Origin: an uncultured Prevotella sp.
GTDB taxonomy: Bacteria; Bacteroidota; Bacteroidia; Bacteroidales; Bacteroidaceae
Length of the DNA: 18,196 nucleotides
Assembly: GCA_946625715.1 (NCBI GenBank)
Contig: CAMOTK010000013.1
Coordinates: 1 to 18,196, forward strand
Reading direction: 5' to 3'
A model generated the notes under the pieces. It did not search any database. It was not told the DNA's origin and worked only from the letters and a program-made list of their open reading frames with translations. Positions 7,794-14,935 of this stretch are shown piece by piece (the first letter of the stretch is position 1; every line of letters begins with the position of its first letter). A program made the translations under genes and the position numbers.

Positions 7794-8342
7794 CTATTCG
7801 AAAAGCTCTGCATCGCGCAGCAGCGGCTGTTTCAGGTCTTTCTCGCTCGTGAGCACCTGCTGCGGGTCAATGGGCCAGTCGATACCTATCTCGGGATCGT
7901 TCCAGCGAATGCCGGCTTCGCTCTGAGGGGCATAGGGCCGGTCAACCTTATACGTGAAGATGGCCTCGTCGCTCAGCACTAAGAAACCGTGGGCAAAGCC
8001 GCGAGGGATGAAGAACTGGCGCTTGTTCTCGTCGCTCAGCTCTACCATCACGTGCTGACCAAAAGTCGGCGACGAACGACGGATGTCGACGGCCACATCA
8101 AGCACCTTTCCCTTTATCACGCGCACGAGCTTGGCTTGCGAGCTGTCGCCCTTCTGGTAGTGAAGTCCGCGAAGCACACCATAAGACGACTTCGACTCGT
8201 TATCTTGTATAAAGTCTACTTTTCCGATATGTGCCTCAAAATCAGACTTTTTCCAAGCTTCAAAAAAGTAACCGCGAGCATCGTTAAAGACACGGGGCTC
8301 GATAATATAAACGCCTTTTATGGCTGTTTCAGTAAATTCCAT
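7794..8342 (-). CDS. rfbC: dTDP-4-dehydrorhamnose 3,5-epimerase
   Basis: 182 residues from the ATG at 8342. RmlC/RfbC converts dTDP-4-keto-6-deoxyglucose to dTDP-4-keto-L-rhamnose, the third step of dTDP-L-rhamnose synthesis for O-antigen or capsule. It is a cupin with the family order GVYIIEPRVFNDARGYF (11-27), LRGLHYQ with catalytic His61, AKLVRVIKG with Lys71, VDIRRSSPTFG, IPRGFAHGF and FTYKVDRPYAP with catalytic Tyr131. All key residues are present. A GTG two codons upstream (8348) is also open, but the ATG gives the usual N-terminus MEFTETAIKG. The other rhamnose genes (rfbA, rfbB, rfbD) are not in the window. A promoter box lies 27 bases upstream, and the lipoprotein gene follows after 23 bases. 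Confidence 0.97.
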   Translation of the reverse strand: MEFTETAIKGVYIIEPRVFNDARGYFFEAWKKSDFEAHIGKVDFIQDNESKSSYGVLRGLHYQKGDSSQAKLVRVIKGKVLDVAVDIRRSSPTFGQHVMVELSDENKRQFFIPRGFAHGFLVLSDEAIFTYKVDRPYAPQSEAGIRWNDPEIGIDWPIDPQQVLTSEKDLKQPLLRDAELFE

Positions 8343-8368
8343 TGACACTTCGTTTTTTTATTTTTCGG

Positions 8369-8376
8369 CAAAGATA
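8369..8376 (-). promoter_or_regulatory. Promoter -7 box for rfbC
   Basis: TATCTTTG on the minus strand matches TAnnTTTG. It ends 26 bases before the rfbC ATG. No strong -33 TTTG is visible; the expected -33 region lies in a short inverted repeat (8391-8405). Confidence 0.75.
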
Positions 8377-8390
8377 CGAAAAAAAAATCG

Positions 8391-8405
8391 ATTAGTTTCA
8401 CTAAT
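8391..8405. repeat. 15-base inverted repeat between rfbC and HU/SPOR gene
   Basis: ATTAGT-TTC-ACTAAT has perfect 6-base arms around a 3-base spacer. It lies 15-29 bases upstream of the rfbC -7 box, so it covers the expected -33 region. It is a possible operator site. The surrounding DNA is very A/T rich, which raises the chance of coincidence. Confidence 0.45.
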
Positions 8406-8470
8406 TTTACTTTTTTCGCAATGATAACATTTTTTTTGTATATGTGCTTGCAGATTTGAAAAAAATGGCT

Positions 8471-8478
8471 TACCTTTG
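8471..8478 (+). promoter_or_regulatory. Promoter -7 box for HU/SPOR gene, predicting a leaderless mRNA
   Basis: TACCTTTG is a perfect -7 box, and only 5 bases separate it from the ATG at 8484. A CTTG at 8447-8450 lies 20 bases upstream and could serve as -33. With this spacing transcription should begin at or within a few bases of the start codon. Confidence 0.78.
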
Positions 8479-8483
8479 CAACG

Positions 8484-9527
8484 ATGATTGAACTTGACAG
8501 ACATATCGAAATCTTGCTGCTCGACAACGACTGTGTTATCGTGCCGGGCCTTGGTGGATTTATGGCCCATCATGTCGATGCACGATACGATCAGGAAGAA
8601 AAGCTCTTCTTGCCGCCCATCCGCACGTTGGGGTTCAATCCGCAGCTCACCATGAACGACTCGCTGCTGGCTCAGTCATACATCGAAGCCTACGACATCA
8701 GCTATCCTGAGGCGCTCAGGCGCATTGAAGACGAGGTCGACGAGTTACGCCAGCACATCAGCAACGAAGGTGTCTATGAGCTCAACGATATCGGTACGCT
8801 CACCGTCAACGACGAAGGCAAGATGATGTTCGAGCCCTGTGAGTCGGGCATCCTTACGCCCCTACTCTACGGACTCAGTTCCTACGAAATGAAGCAGCTC
8901 AACGCGGAAAGCGATGCTGTTTCCAACGAGCTGACACAATCCGATAGCAAAGGCCAAAAGGCAATCGTCATCAAGGCTTCATGGCTCCGCAATGCGGTTG
9001 CCGTTGCTGCCGCCATCATCTGCTTCTTCTTCATCTCTACGCCGATTTCCAACAGCATCGACTCGAACGAGAAGGTGCAGAACAGCGCCATCTTCTATTC
9101 ACAGCCGACCAAAACGGTAGCGAAAGCGAAACCCGTAGTTAAGGCAGAACCTGCTCCTGTAACGAAGGAAGAATCTGCTACTAAGGCTGAATCTGCAACG
9201 AAGGCTGAACCTGAAACTAAAGCTGAGTCTGCAGCGAAGGCTGCCCCTGCAGCTAAAGCAGAGCAGAAGCCCGAAGTAAAACCTGCGCCCAAGCCCTCAC
9301 GTAAGTATGCTGTGGTGCTGGCCAGTCAGGTGAAGCGCTCCAACGCCGAGTATTTTGTTGAACAACTCCACAAGAAAGGATACCCCGAAGCCCAAATCTT
9401 CGTCAACAACAACATTTTGCGCGTCATCTGCGGTGAATATGTCAGCGAGGCCGAAGCCTACGCCAAAGCCACCCTTATGCGCGACAAGGAAGACATCGAA
9501 GATGCCTGGGTGCTGAAGGTCAACTAA
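8484..9527 (+). CDS. HU/CCDC81-type DNA-binding-like and SPOR domain membrane protein
   Basis: 347 residues in four parts. Residues 1-135 match the Bacteroidetes HU-CCDC81 tandem: LDRHIEILLLDNDCVIVPGLGGF followed by FNPQLTMNDSLLAQSY and NDIGTLTV. A single transmembrane helix is at about 169-186 (AVAVAAAIICFFFIS). A Lys/Ala/Glu/Pro-rich linker (about 210-270) contains five six-residue repeats. Residues about 274-347 form a SPOR domain, which in other proteins binds denuded septal peptidoglycan. The expected topology is N-terminus in the cytoplasm and SPOR in the periplasm, so the protein could link an HU-like domain to the division-site wall; that link is inference. The start is fixed by the conserved N-terminal motif directly after Met-Ile-Glu. 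The FHA gene follows after 21 bases. Confidence 0.93.
   Translation: MIELDRHIEILLLDNDCVIVPGLGGFMAHHVDARYDQEEKLFLPPIRTLGFNPQLTMNDSLLAQSYIEAYDISYPEALRRIEDEVDELRQHISNEGVYELNDIGTLTVNDEGKMMFEPCESGILTPLLYGLSSYEMKQLNAESDAVSNELTQSDSKGQKAIVIKASWLRNAVAVAAAIICFFFISTPISNSIDSNEKVQNSAIFYSQPTKTVAKAKPVVKAEPAPVTKEESATKAESATKAEPETKAESAAKAAPAAKAEQKPEVKPAPKPSRKYAVVLASQVKRSNAEYFVEQLHKKGYPEAQIFVNNNILRVICGEYVSEAEAYAKATLMRDKEDIEDAWVLKVN
9171..9260 (+). repeat. Five 18-bp in-frame repeats encoding ESATKA-type hexapeptides
   Basis: Residues 230-259 of the HU/SPOR protein are ESATKA, ESATKA, EPETKA, ESAAKA and APAAKA. The DNA units differ mainly at synonymous sites (GCT/GCA, ACT/ACG, AAG/AAA), so the array is not a fresh duplication. 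The unit is a multiple of three, so changes in copy number would only alter the length of the periplasmic linker. Confidence 0.85.
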
Positions 9528-9548
9528 ATCACGATAACTGTTTATTTC

Positions 9549-10103
9549 ATGAAAAGAGTACGTTGTCCTAAATGTGACCAATACATCACATTCGACGAAA
9601 CGAAATATGCGGCTGGACAGTCGCTCGTTTTCCAATGTCCCGAGTGCGGTAAGCAGTTCGGCATCCGCATGGGTGTCTCTAAGCTCAGGGAAACGCAGAA
9701 GGTGGAAAACCAGCAGTTGGCCGCCGACGAGAAGCCTGCCGACGAAGAGACTAACGTGGGGTCCATTGTGGTCATCGAGAACGTCTTCCACTACAAGCAG
9801 GTGCTTCCGCTCCACATGGGCGACAACGTGATTGGCCGCTACCAAAAGGGCAACCCCATCAATACCCCCATCGAGACCGTTGACCCCAGTGTCGACCTCA
9901 CCCACTGTCTCATCAACGTCTCTCGCGACAAGCACGGACGCCTCAAGTATATCCTTCAGGATAAGAACAGCAACACGGGCACGTTTGTCGACAACATAGA
10001 GATTCCACCACGCGAACGCCGCGTGATAGAAGACGGTTGTCTCTTCACCATCGGTGCCACCAGCATCATTTTGCATACTGCTGATAGCACCGAGGAAGAT
10101 TAA
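9549..10103 (+). CDS. Zinc-ribbon and FHA domain protein
   Basis: 184 residues. The N-terminal zinc ribbon has Cys6, Cys9, Cys30 and Cys33 in the CPKC...CPEC pattern. An acidic, flexible linker (about 45-70) leads to an FHA fold at about 74-177: VIGR (94-97), SVDLTHCLINV, ILQDKNSNTGTFVDN and EDGCLFTIGATSIIL. FHA domains read phosphothreonine in signalling complexes. Two usual pocket residues are changed here: the Ser three residues before the conserved His is Asp116, and the Asn of the S-N-G-T motif is Thr143. Phosphate binding may therefore be weak or altered. It lies 21 bases after the HU/SPOR gene on the same strand and is presumably co-transcribed with it. The partner is unknown. It converges on pyk with 4 bases between the stop codons. 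Confidence 0.88.
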   Translation: MKRVRCPKCDQYITFDETKYAAGQSLVFQCPECGKQFGIRMGVSKLRETQKVENQQLAADEKPADEETNVGSIVVIENVFHYKQVLPLHMGDNVIGRYQKGNPINTPIETVDPSVDLTHCLINVSRDKHGRLKYILQDKNSNTGTFVDNIEIPPRERRVIEDGCLFTIGATSIILHTADSTEED

Positions 10104-10107
10104 ACGT

Positions 10108-11544
10108 TTATACTTTTGGTAAATGGAACTGGAAGTTCTGTTCGAACACTTCCCGTACCGTATTGATTTCCAAGAACTTCGTACTGCCACCAGCACCTAC
10201 GTTGCCGCTCAGATAGGCAATCTTGTCGTCAAGTGCAATATAGCCCTTTTGGCGCAACATGCGCACAGCCGCTAAGAAGAGCCGTTCGCTGCCAATCTGT
10301 TCTTTCTGATAAACGGGCAACACACCGTAGCTCAGCGCCAACAGACGTTGCAGTTTGTCGTCGTAGCAGATAGCCAACACAGGATGTGGACCGCGAAAAG
10401 CGGAAAGCATGCGGGCTGTGACACCGGTCTTCGAGTCTGTGATGATGCCCTTCACGTTGAGTCGTTCTGTAGCCAAGATAGCACTGTGGGCCATAAACTC
10501 GCGGATATCGCAATCGGCCGACATCGGTATCTCCACGCTGCCCAACACGTTGTCGCGCTCGGCTTGCTCGGCAATAGCAGCCATCGTGCGCACAGCCTCA
10601 ACGGGATATTTACCGCTGGCCGTCTCGCCCGAGAGCATCAGGGCGTCGGTGTGCGAATAGATGGCGTTGGCAATATCAGTCACTTCGGCACGTGTAGGAC
10701 GCGGATTGTGAATCATCGTGTGCAACATCTGCGTGGCCACAATCACGGGTTTCTTGGCTTCCATACACTTGCGGATAATCTTCCGCTGAATACCAGGGAT
10801 ACGCTCTATGGGCACCTCAATGCCTAAGTCGCCTCGGGCTATCATGATACCGTAACTGGCGGCGATAATCTCGTCGATATTGTCCACACCTTCCTGGTTC
10901 TCTATCTTCGAGATAATCTTGATGTCGGAATGGTGAGCATCGAGCAGTTCCTGCACGACGTGCACATCGGCAGCAGAGCGCACAAATGAGTGGGCTATGA
11001 AATCGATGTTCTGCTCTATGGCCAACAGTATATTCTTGCGGTCGCGCTCGGTCAGTGCGGGCAGGTCGATATGTACGCCCGGCACGTTGACGCTCTTATG
11101 CGAACCCAGCACACCGTCGTTCATCACCTTTGCCACCACCTGCGGCCCGTTGATGCCCATAATCTCCATATCAAGGGCACCATCGTCGAAGAGCACGTGG
11201 TCGCCCTCATGCACATCGGCGGCAAAGTCATTATACGACAGGTTGATGATGTCGTGAGAGGTGTCCATCTCTGGACGCCCGAAGATTTTCACCACATCGC
11301 CCGTCTTGTATTCTATGGGGGCGTCGCAACTGGTAGTGCGCACCTCAGGTCCTTTGGTATCTATTAGTATGCCGATATGGTTCGACACACTTCTCACGTT
11401 CTTGATAATCTGCCGAATACCGTCCTCAGAAGCATGAGCGGTATTCATGCGCACAACATTCATGCCAGCATCAAACAGCTGGTGAATGAAATCAACATCG
11501 CAACGACGGTCGCTGATGCTGGCCACAATTTTCGTTTGTTTCAT
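10108..11544 (-). CDS. pyk: Pyruvate kinase
   Basis: 478 residues, full length for the family. It converts phosphoenolpyruvate and ADP to pyruvate and ATP, the last step of glycolysis. Visible residues: Arg32 and Asn34 in VVRMNTAHAS, Asp62-Thr63 in IDTKGPEVRT, catalytic Lys213 and metal ligand Glu215 in SKIENQEG, metal ligand Asp239 in ARGDLG, and Thr271 in ATQMLHTMI followed by PRPTRAEVTDIANA. The B domain occupies about 70-160 and the C-terminal allosteric domain about 340-478. The usual Ser of N-x-S-H, a potassium ligand in studied enzymes, is Ala36. The gene starts 10 bases after dapA ends, and I see no promoter between them, so the pair is read from the dapA promoter. Confidence 0.97.
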   Translation of the reverse strand: MKQTKIVASISDRRCDVDFIHQLFDAGMNVVRMNTAHASEDGIRQIIKNVRSVSNHIGILIDTKGPEVRTTSCDAPIEYKTGDVVKIFGRPEMDTSHDIINLSYNDFAADVHEGDHVLFDDGALDMEIMGINGPQVVAKVMNDGVLGSHKSVNVPGVHIDLPALTERDRKNILLAIEQNIDFIAHSFVRSAADVHVVQELLDAHHSDIKIISKIENQEGVDNIDEIIAASYGIMIARGDLGIEVPIERIPGIQRKIIRKCMEAKKPVIVATQMLHTMIHNPRPTRAEVTDIANAIYSHTDALMLSGETASGKYPVEAVRTMAAIAEQAERDNVLGSVEIPMSADCDIREFMAHSAILATERLNVKGIITDSKTGVTARMLSAFRGPHPVLAICYDDKLQRLLALSYGVLPVYQKEQIGSERLFLAAVRMLRQKGYIALDDKIAYLSGNVGAGGSTKFLEINTVREVFEQNFQFHLPKV

Positions 11545-11554
11545 CTGTGTATTG

Positions 11555-12442
11555 CTAAATCTTCAGCTCCTTCATAATCTCACTCATGCGCTGAAGCGTC
11601 GAGATGCGCGTGGGTACCAACGGCAGGCGCAGCACATTCTCAATCATACCCATCTCGTGGAGCATCGCCTTCACGCCGGCAGGGTTGCCGTCGACGAAGA
11701 GCAGCGAGAAGAGGTCGGTAAAGCGGTGATGTATCTTTCGCGCAGGGTCGTACTCGCCGCGCATCTGTAGGCGAATCATCTTCGAGAACTCCTTGGGCAG
11801 GGCGTTACCGATGACGGAGATGACACCTACAGCACCGCAACTGACCATCGGGAACGTAAGCGAGTCGTCACCGGAAATCACATCGAAGTCCTTCGGTTTG
11901 TTCTTGATAATCTCGTCTACCTGCTCCAGATTGCCCGAAGCTTCCTTGATGGCCACAATGTTCTTACAGTCGCGAGCCAGCCGCACGGTAGTAGCAGCCT
12001 GCAGGTTCACGCCCGTTCGTCCAGGCACATTATAGAGCACCACAGGCAATTCGGTAGCTGCGGCAATGGCCTTGAAGTGCTGGTAGAGTCCTTCCTGCGA
12101 AGGTTTGTTATAGTAAGGACAAACGCTCAAGACACCATCAATCCCCTTAAAGTCGCCATTCTTCAGCTCGTCGACTACCGCTGCCGTATTGTTGCCGCCA
12201 CACCCCATTAGGATGGGAATGCGCCCTTGCACCTTATCGACCACGAGATTCTTGATTTTCAGTTTCTCATCAGCCGTAAGCGTTGGCGTTTCACCGGTGG
12301 TGGCGAGAATACAAAGGAAGTCGGCACCATTCTTTAGCTGATAGTCGAGCAAGCGCAAAAGTGCATCGTAGTCGACGGAGAAGTCTTCTTTAAACGGGGT
12401 TACGAGGGCTATACCCAGCCCTCTGAAAATGTTGTATACCAT
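11555..12442 (-). CDS. dapA: 4-hydroxy-tetrahydrodipicolinate synthase
   Basis: 295 residues, normal for DapA. It condenses pyruvate with aspartate-semialdehyde, the first committed step to diaminopimelate and lysine. Key residues: Thr48-Thr49 in ATTGETPTL, Tyr111 in CPYYNKP, Tyr137 in LYNVPGRTGVN with Arg142, and the Schiff-base Lys166 in VAIKEASGN. The frame stays open further upstream to 12517, but the promoter box at 12465-12472 lies inside that extension and the family begins with VYNIFRGLGIALVTPF, so the ATG at 12442 is the start. The downstream pyk gene, whose product is the pyruvate used here, follows after 10 bases. Confidence 0.97.
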   Translation of the reverse strand: MVYNIFRGLGIALVTPFKEDFSVDYDALLRLLDYQLKNGADFLCILATTGETPTLTADEKLKIKNLVVDKVQGRIPILMGCGGNNTAAVVDELKNGDFKGIDGVLSVCPYYNKPSQEGLYQHFKAIAAATELPVVLYNVPGRTGVNLQAATTVRLARDCKNIVAIKEASGNLEQVDEIIKNKPKDFDVISGDDSLTFPMVSCGAVGVISVIGNALPKEFSKMIRLQMRGEYDPARKIHHRFTDLFSLLFVDGNPAGVKAMLHEMGMIENVLRLPLVPTRISTLQRMSEIMKELKI

Positions 12443-12464
12443 AAACGTTTGTCTAATTCGGATG

Positions 12465-12496
12465 CAAAGATACGAAAAAAAACTGCAACGACCAAC
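12465..12496 (-). promoter_or_regulatory. Promoter for dapA-pyk
   Basis: TATCTTTG (12472 to 12465 on the minus strand) matches the -7 consensus, and GTTG (12496-12493) lies 20 bases upstream as a three-of-four match to the -33 TTTG. The box ends 22 bases before the dapA ATG. Confidence 0.78.
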
Positions 12497-12516
12497 AACA
12501 ACCCCGAAAAAAAACA

Positions 12517-13458
12517 CTACTCGGCCTTAAACAGGTCCTTGATGCCTCCGATGCTGCCCAACAGATTGGTGGCTTCGTAAGGCAGATAGACGGTCTTGGT
12601 CTTGTCGCCCTGGGCCAGTTCCTGCATCATTTGGATATACTTCTGTGCTAACAGGTAGTTGGCCGGATTGGTCGACTTACCCACAGCCTCAGTGATGAGC
12701 TCAATGGCTTTGGCTTCGGCTTCGGCCTTACGGATGCGGGCCTGTGCCTCACCTTCTGCCTCAAGGATGTTCTGCTGTTTACGGGCTTCGGCCTTGTTGA
12801 TAAGGGCGGTCTTCTCACCTTCCGAAGCTAAGATCTCGGCAGCTTTTTCACCTTCAGAAGTCAGAATCTGTGCACGCTTGTTACGTTCGGCCTGCATCTG
12901 TTTCTCCATTGCGTTGAGCACCGAAGACGGCGGAGTGATGTCCTGCAGCTCCACGCGGTTCACCTTCACGCCCCACTTGTCGGTAGCATCGTCGAGCACG
13001 GCGCGCAGCTTGGTGTTGATAGTGTCGCGCGAGGTCAACGTCTCGTCCAGTTCCAGTTCTCCGATAATGTTACGCAACGTGGTTTGTGTCAGCTTCTCAA
13101 TAGCGTTGGGCAGGTTGTTAATCTCATAGGTAGCCTTGAAGGGGTCCATAATCTGGAAGTAGAGCAGTGCGTTGATTTCCATCTGGATATTATCCTTCGT
13201 AATCACGTTCTGCTTGGGAAAGTCGTACACTTGCTCGCGCAAGTCGATATTGCTCGAGTAGATATAGCGTCCATGCGACAGCACCACGATGTTCTTGGGT
13301 TTGTCAATGAACGGAATAATCATGTTGATACCAGGCTTGAGCGTGGCATGATAGCGGCCGAGACGCTCAATAATTTTTGTTTCCGACTGAGAGATGATGA
13401 CCAACGCCATCTTGGCAAACACCAGCAATGCCACAACAATAACAAGGAGTACGTACAT
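12517..13458 (-). CDS. SPFH/band 7 (stomatin, QmcA-like) membrane protein
   Basis: 313 residues. One N-terminal membrane segment (about 1-20) is followed by the SPFH/PHB domain (about 20-180: IIERLGRYHATLKPGINMIIPF, VITKDNIQMEINALLYFQI, and LTQTTLRNIIGELELDETLTSRDTIN in consecutive parts). A charged coiled coil (about 185-275) is rich in Ala, Glu, Lys and Arg and contains the repeated segment ILxSEGEKAAxI. Stomatin-like proteins form large ring or cage assemblies in membrane microdomains and often partner with NfeD proteins or membrane proteases. Here the nfeD gene lies directly upstream with a 30-base gap, the classic pairing. Its substrate or client is not visible in the sequence. Confidence 0.94.
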   Translation of the reverse strand: MYVLLVIVVALLVFAKMALVIISQSETKIIERLGRYHATLKPGINMIIPFIDKPKNIVVLSHGRYIYSSNIDLREQVYDFPKQNVITKDNIQMEINALLYFQIMDPFKATYEINNLPNAIEKLTQTTLRNIIGELELDETLTSRDTINTKLRAVLDDATDKWGVKVNRVELQDITPPSSVLNAMEKQMQAERNKRAQILTSEGEKAAEILASEGEKTALINKAEARKQQNILEAEGEAQARIRKAEAEAKAIELITEAVGKSTNPANYLLAQKYIQMMQELAQGDKTKTVYLPYEATNLLGSIGGIKDLFKAE

Positions 13459-13488
13459 AATAATTAGGATTTTAAGTGAATTTTATTC

Positions 13489-13935
13489 TTACAATTTTTC
13501 CACAGTCAGCACGACGCTGTCGAGCGCCACAGCCTTCACCGCTGTGCCCACGGGCAAATCTTCTGCCGAAGTGCTCTTCGCTTTCCAGTCGTCGCCAGCC
13601 AAAGCCACACGCCCATAGCCGCCGGCCTTGATGGTTTCCGTCACGTGACCTTCCTTGCCCACTACCGCATCACCGTTGCTCGCGCGGTTTTCTTCGTTGC
13701 GATGCAGATAGCGCAGCGCAAAGGGACGCACCAACACCAAGCTCAAGGCCGTCACCACCGCGAAGGCCACCAACTGCACATAAATGTTAGCAAAAGGCGA
13801 AACCACAGCAGCGCCTATGGCACCAATGGCGAAACACATGATAAAGAAGTCACCGGAAGAAAGTTCCAGAATCAGGCAGAGTACAGCAACAACAGCCCAC
13901 GCCTGCCACATGTTCGTTGAGAAATATTCTATCAT
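13489..13935 (-). CDS. NfeD-family membrane protein (short form)
   Basis: 148 residues. Three hydrophobic segments (about 11-28, 31-46 and 50-70) include the family motif LELSSGDFFIMCFAIGAIGAA. They are followed by a soluble OB-fold-like C-terminal domain (about 85-148: DAVVGKEGHVTETIKAGGYGRVALAGDDWKA in outline, ending VVLTVEKL). It lacks the N-terminal ClpP-like protease domain of long NfeD proteins, so it belongs to the short class that works with stomatin-type partners. It is the first gene of the pair with the QmcA-like protein. Its promoter diverges from that of rpoD. Confidence 0.92.
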   Translation of the reverse strand: MIEYFSTNMWQAWAVVAVLCLILELSSGDFFIMCFAIGAIGAAVVSPFANIYVQLVAFAVVTALSLVLVRPFALRYLHRNEENRASNGDAVVGKEGHVTETIKAGGYGRVALAGDDWKAKSTSAEDLPVGTAVKAVALDSVVLTVEKL

Positions 13936-13964
13936 AACACAGTCAGATTTTAATATTCTTCTTG

Positions 13965-13972
13965 CAAAATTA
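13965..13972 (-). promoter_or_regulatory. Promoter -7 box for nfeD-qmcA pair
   Basis: TAATTTTG on the minus strand fits TAnnTTTG and ends 29 bases before the nfeD ATG. A TTGG at 13994-13991 is 18 bases upstream and might act as -33, with shorter spacing than usual. Confidence 0.7.
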
Positions 13973-14012
13973 TGAAAAAAAATGAAAACCCCAAGCGTTT
14001 TTCAAAAAAAAC

Positions 14013-14044
14013 TTTGGCAGTCTCAATCTTTTATGCTAATTTTG
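14013..14044 (+). promoter_or_regulatory. Promoter for rpoD operon
   Basis: TTTG (14013-14016) and TAATTTTG (14037-14044) are separated by exactly 20 bases. Both match the Bacteroidetes consensus fully. The -7 box ends 27 bases before the rpoD ATG. The 13936-14071 region holds this and the divergent nfeD promoter and no gene. Confidence 0.85.
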
Positions 14045-14071
14045 CACGTAACTTTATAAAACAATACCACC

Positions 14072-14935
14072 ATGAGGCAACTGAAAATCACCAAATCGAT
14101 TACTAACCGAGAGAGTGCCGCTCTCGATAAGTATCTTCAGGAGATTGGCAAAGAAGAGCTAATCAGTGTGGAGGAAGAGGTTGAACTGGCACAGCGCATT
14201 CGCAAGGGCGACCAGAAGGCGCTCGAAAGGCTGACGAAAGCCAACCTCAGATTTGTGGTTTCTGTGGCCAAGCAGTACCAGAACCAGGGACTCACCCTCC
14301 CCGACCTCATCAACGAGGGTAATCTGGGACTGATGAAGGCTGCAGAGAAGTTCGACGAGACGCGAGGCTTCAAGTTCATCAGCTATGCCGTGTGGTGGAT
14401 TCGCCAAAGCATCCTGCAGGCAATCGCCGAACAGAGCCGTATTGTGCGCCTGCCCCTCAACCAGGTGGGCTCGGTCAACAAAATCAACCGGGTGCTCAAC
14501 AAGTTCGAGCAGGAGAATGAGCGCCGGCCGTCAGTGGGCGAAATCAGCGAACAGCTCGACTTGCCCGAGGAAAAGGTCGATGAGGCGATGAGCGTCAACA
14601 CGCGCCACGTGTCGGTCGATGCACCGTTTGCCGAAGGCGACGACAACTCGCTGCTCGACATCATGGTCAACAACGATGCCCCGATGGCCGACAAGCAGCT
14701 CGTCTTAGAGTCGCTTCGCTCCGAAATCAACACGGCATTGCAGATGCTCAACGAGCGCGAGCGCAATGTGGTCGAGGCATTCTTCGGCATCAACCAGCCG
14801 GAGATGACGCTCGAAGAGATTGGCAACAAATACGGACTCACCCGTGAGCGTGTACGGCAGATTAAGGAAAAGGCCATCCGACGCTTGCGCGAGTCGACAA
14901 AAAACAAAATGCTCAAGACATATTTAGGACAATGA
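14072..14935 (+). CDS. rpoD: Primary sigma factor RpoD (Bacteroidetes short sigma-70)
   Basis: 287 residues. Region 1.2 is at about 14-47 ([18 protein letters not shown]), region 2 at about 50-125 ([49 protein letters not shown]), region 3 at about 130-205 and region 4 at about 218-275 with the helix-turn-helix [18 protein letters not shown]. Region 1.1 and the non-conserved insert of proteobacterial RpoD are absent, as is normal for the Bacteroidetes housekeeping sigma, which recognises TTTG/TAnnTTTG promoters. Its own promoter fits that consensus exactly, so autoregulation is likely. The TGA overlaps the next gene's ATG by four bases, which couples translation to the secreted protein downstream. 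Confidence 0.96.
   Translation: MRQLKITKSITNRESAALDKYLQEIGKEELISVEEEVELAQRIRKGDQKALERLTKANLRFVVSVAKQYQNQGLTLPDLINEGNLGLMKAAEKFDETRGFKFISYAVWWIRQSILQAIAEQSRIVRLPLNQVGSVNKINRVLNKFEQENERRPSVGEISEQLDLPEEKVDEAMSVNTRHVSVDAPFAEGDDNSLLDIMVNNDAPMADKQLVLESLRSEINTALQMLNERERNVVEAFFGINQPEMTLEEIGNKYGLTRERVRQIKEKAIRRLRESTKNKMLKTYLGQ

Noticed and set aside
8346..8348. GTG start for rfbC two codons upstream
   Set aside because: The ATG at 8342 gives the usual family N-terminus and no ribosome binding site favours the GTG.
9297..10196. A 299-codon open frame on the minus strand opposite the HU/SPOR 3' end and the FHA gene
   Set aside because: It is antisense to two genes with clear domains, shows no family motif, and has no promoter box. 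The strand codon bias explains the long frame.
12443..12517. N-terminal extension of dapA (25 more codons in frame)
   Set aside because: The -7 box at 12465-12472 lies within it and the DapA family begins at the ATG at 12442.
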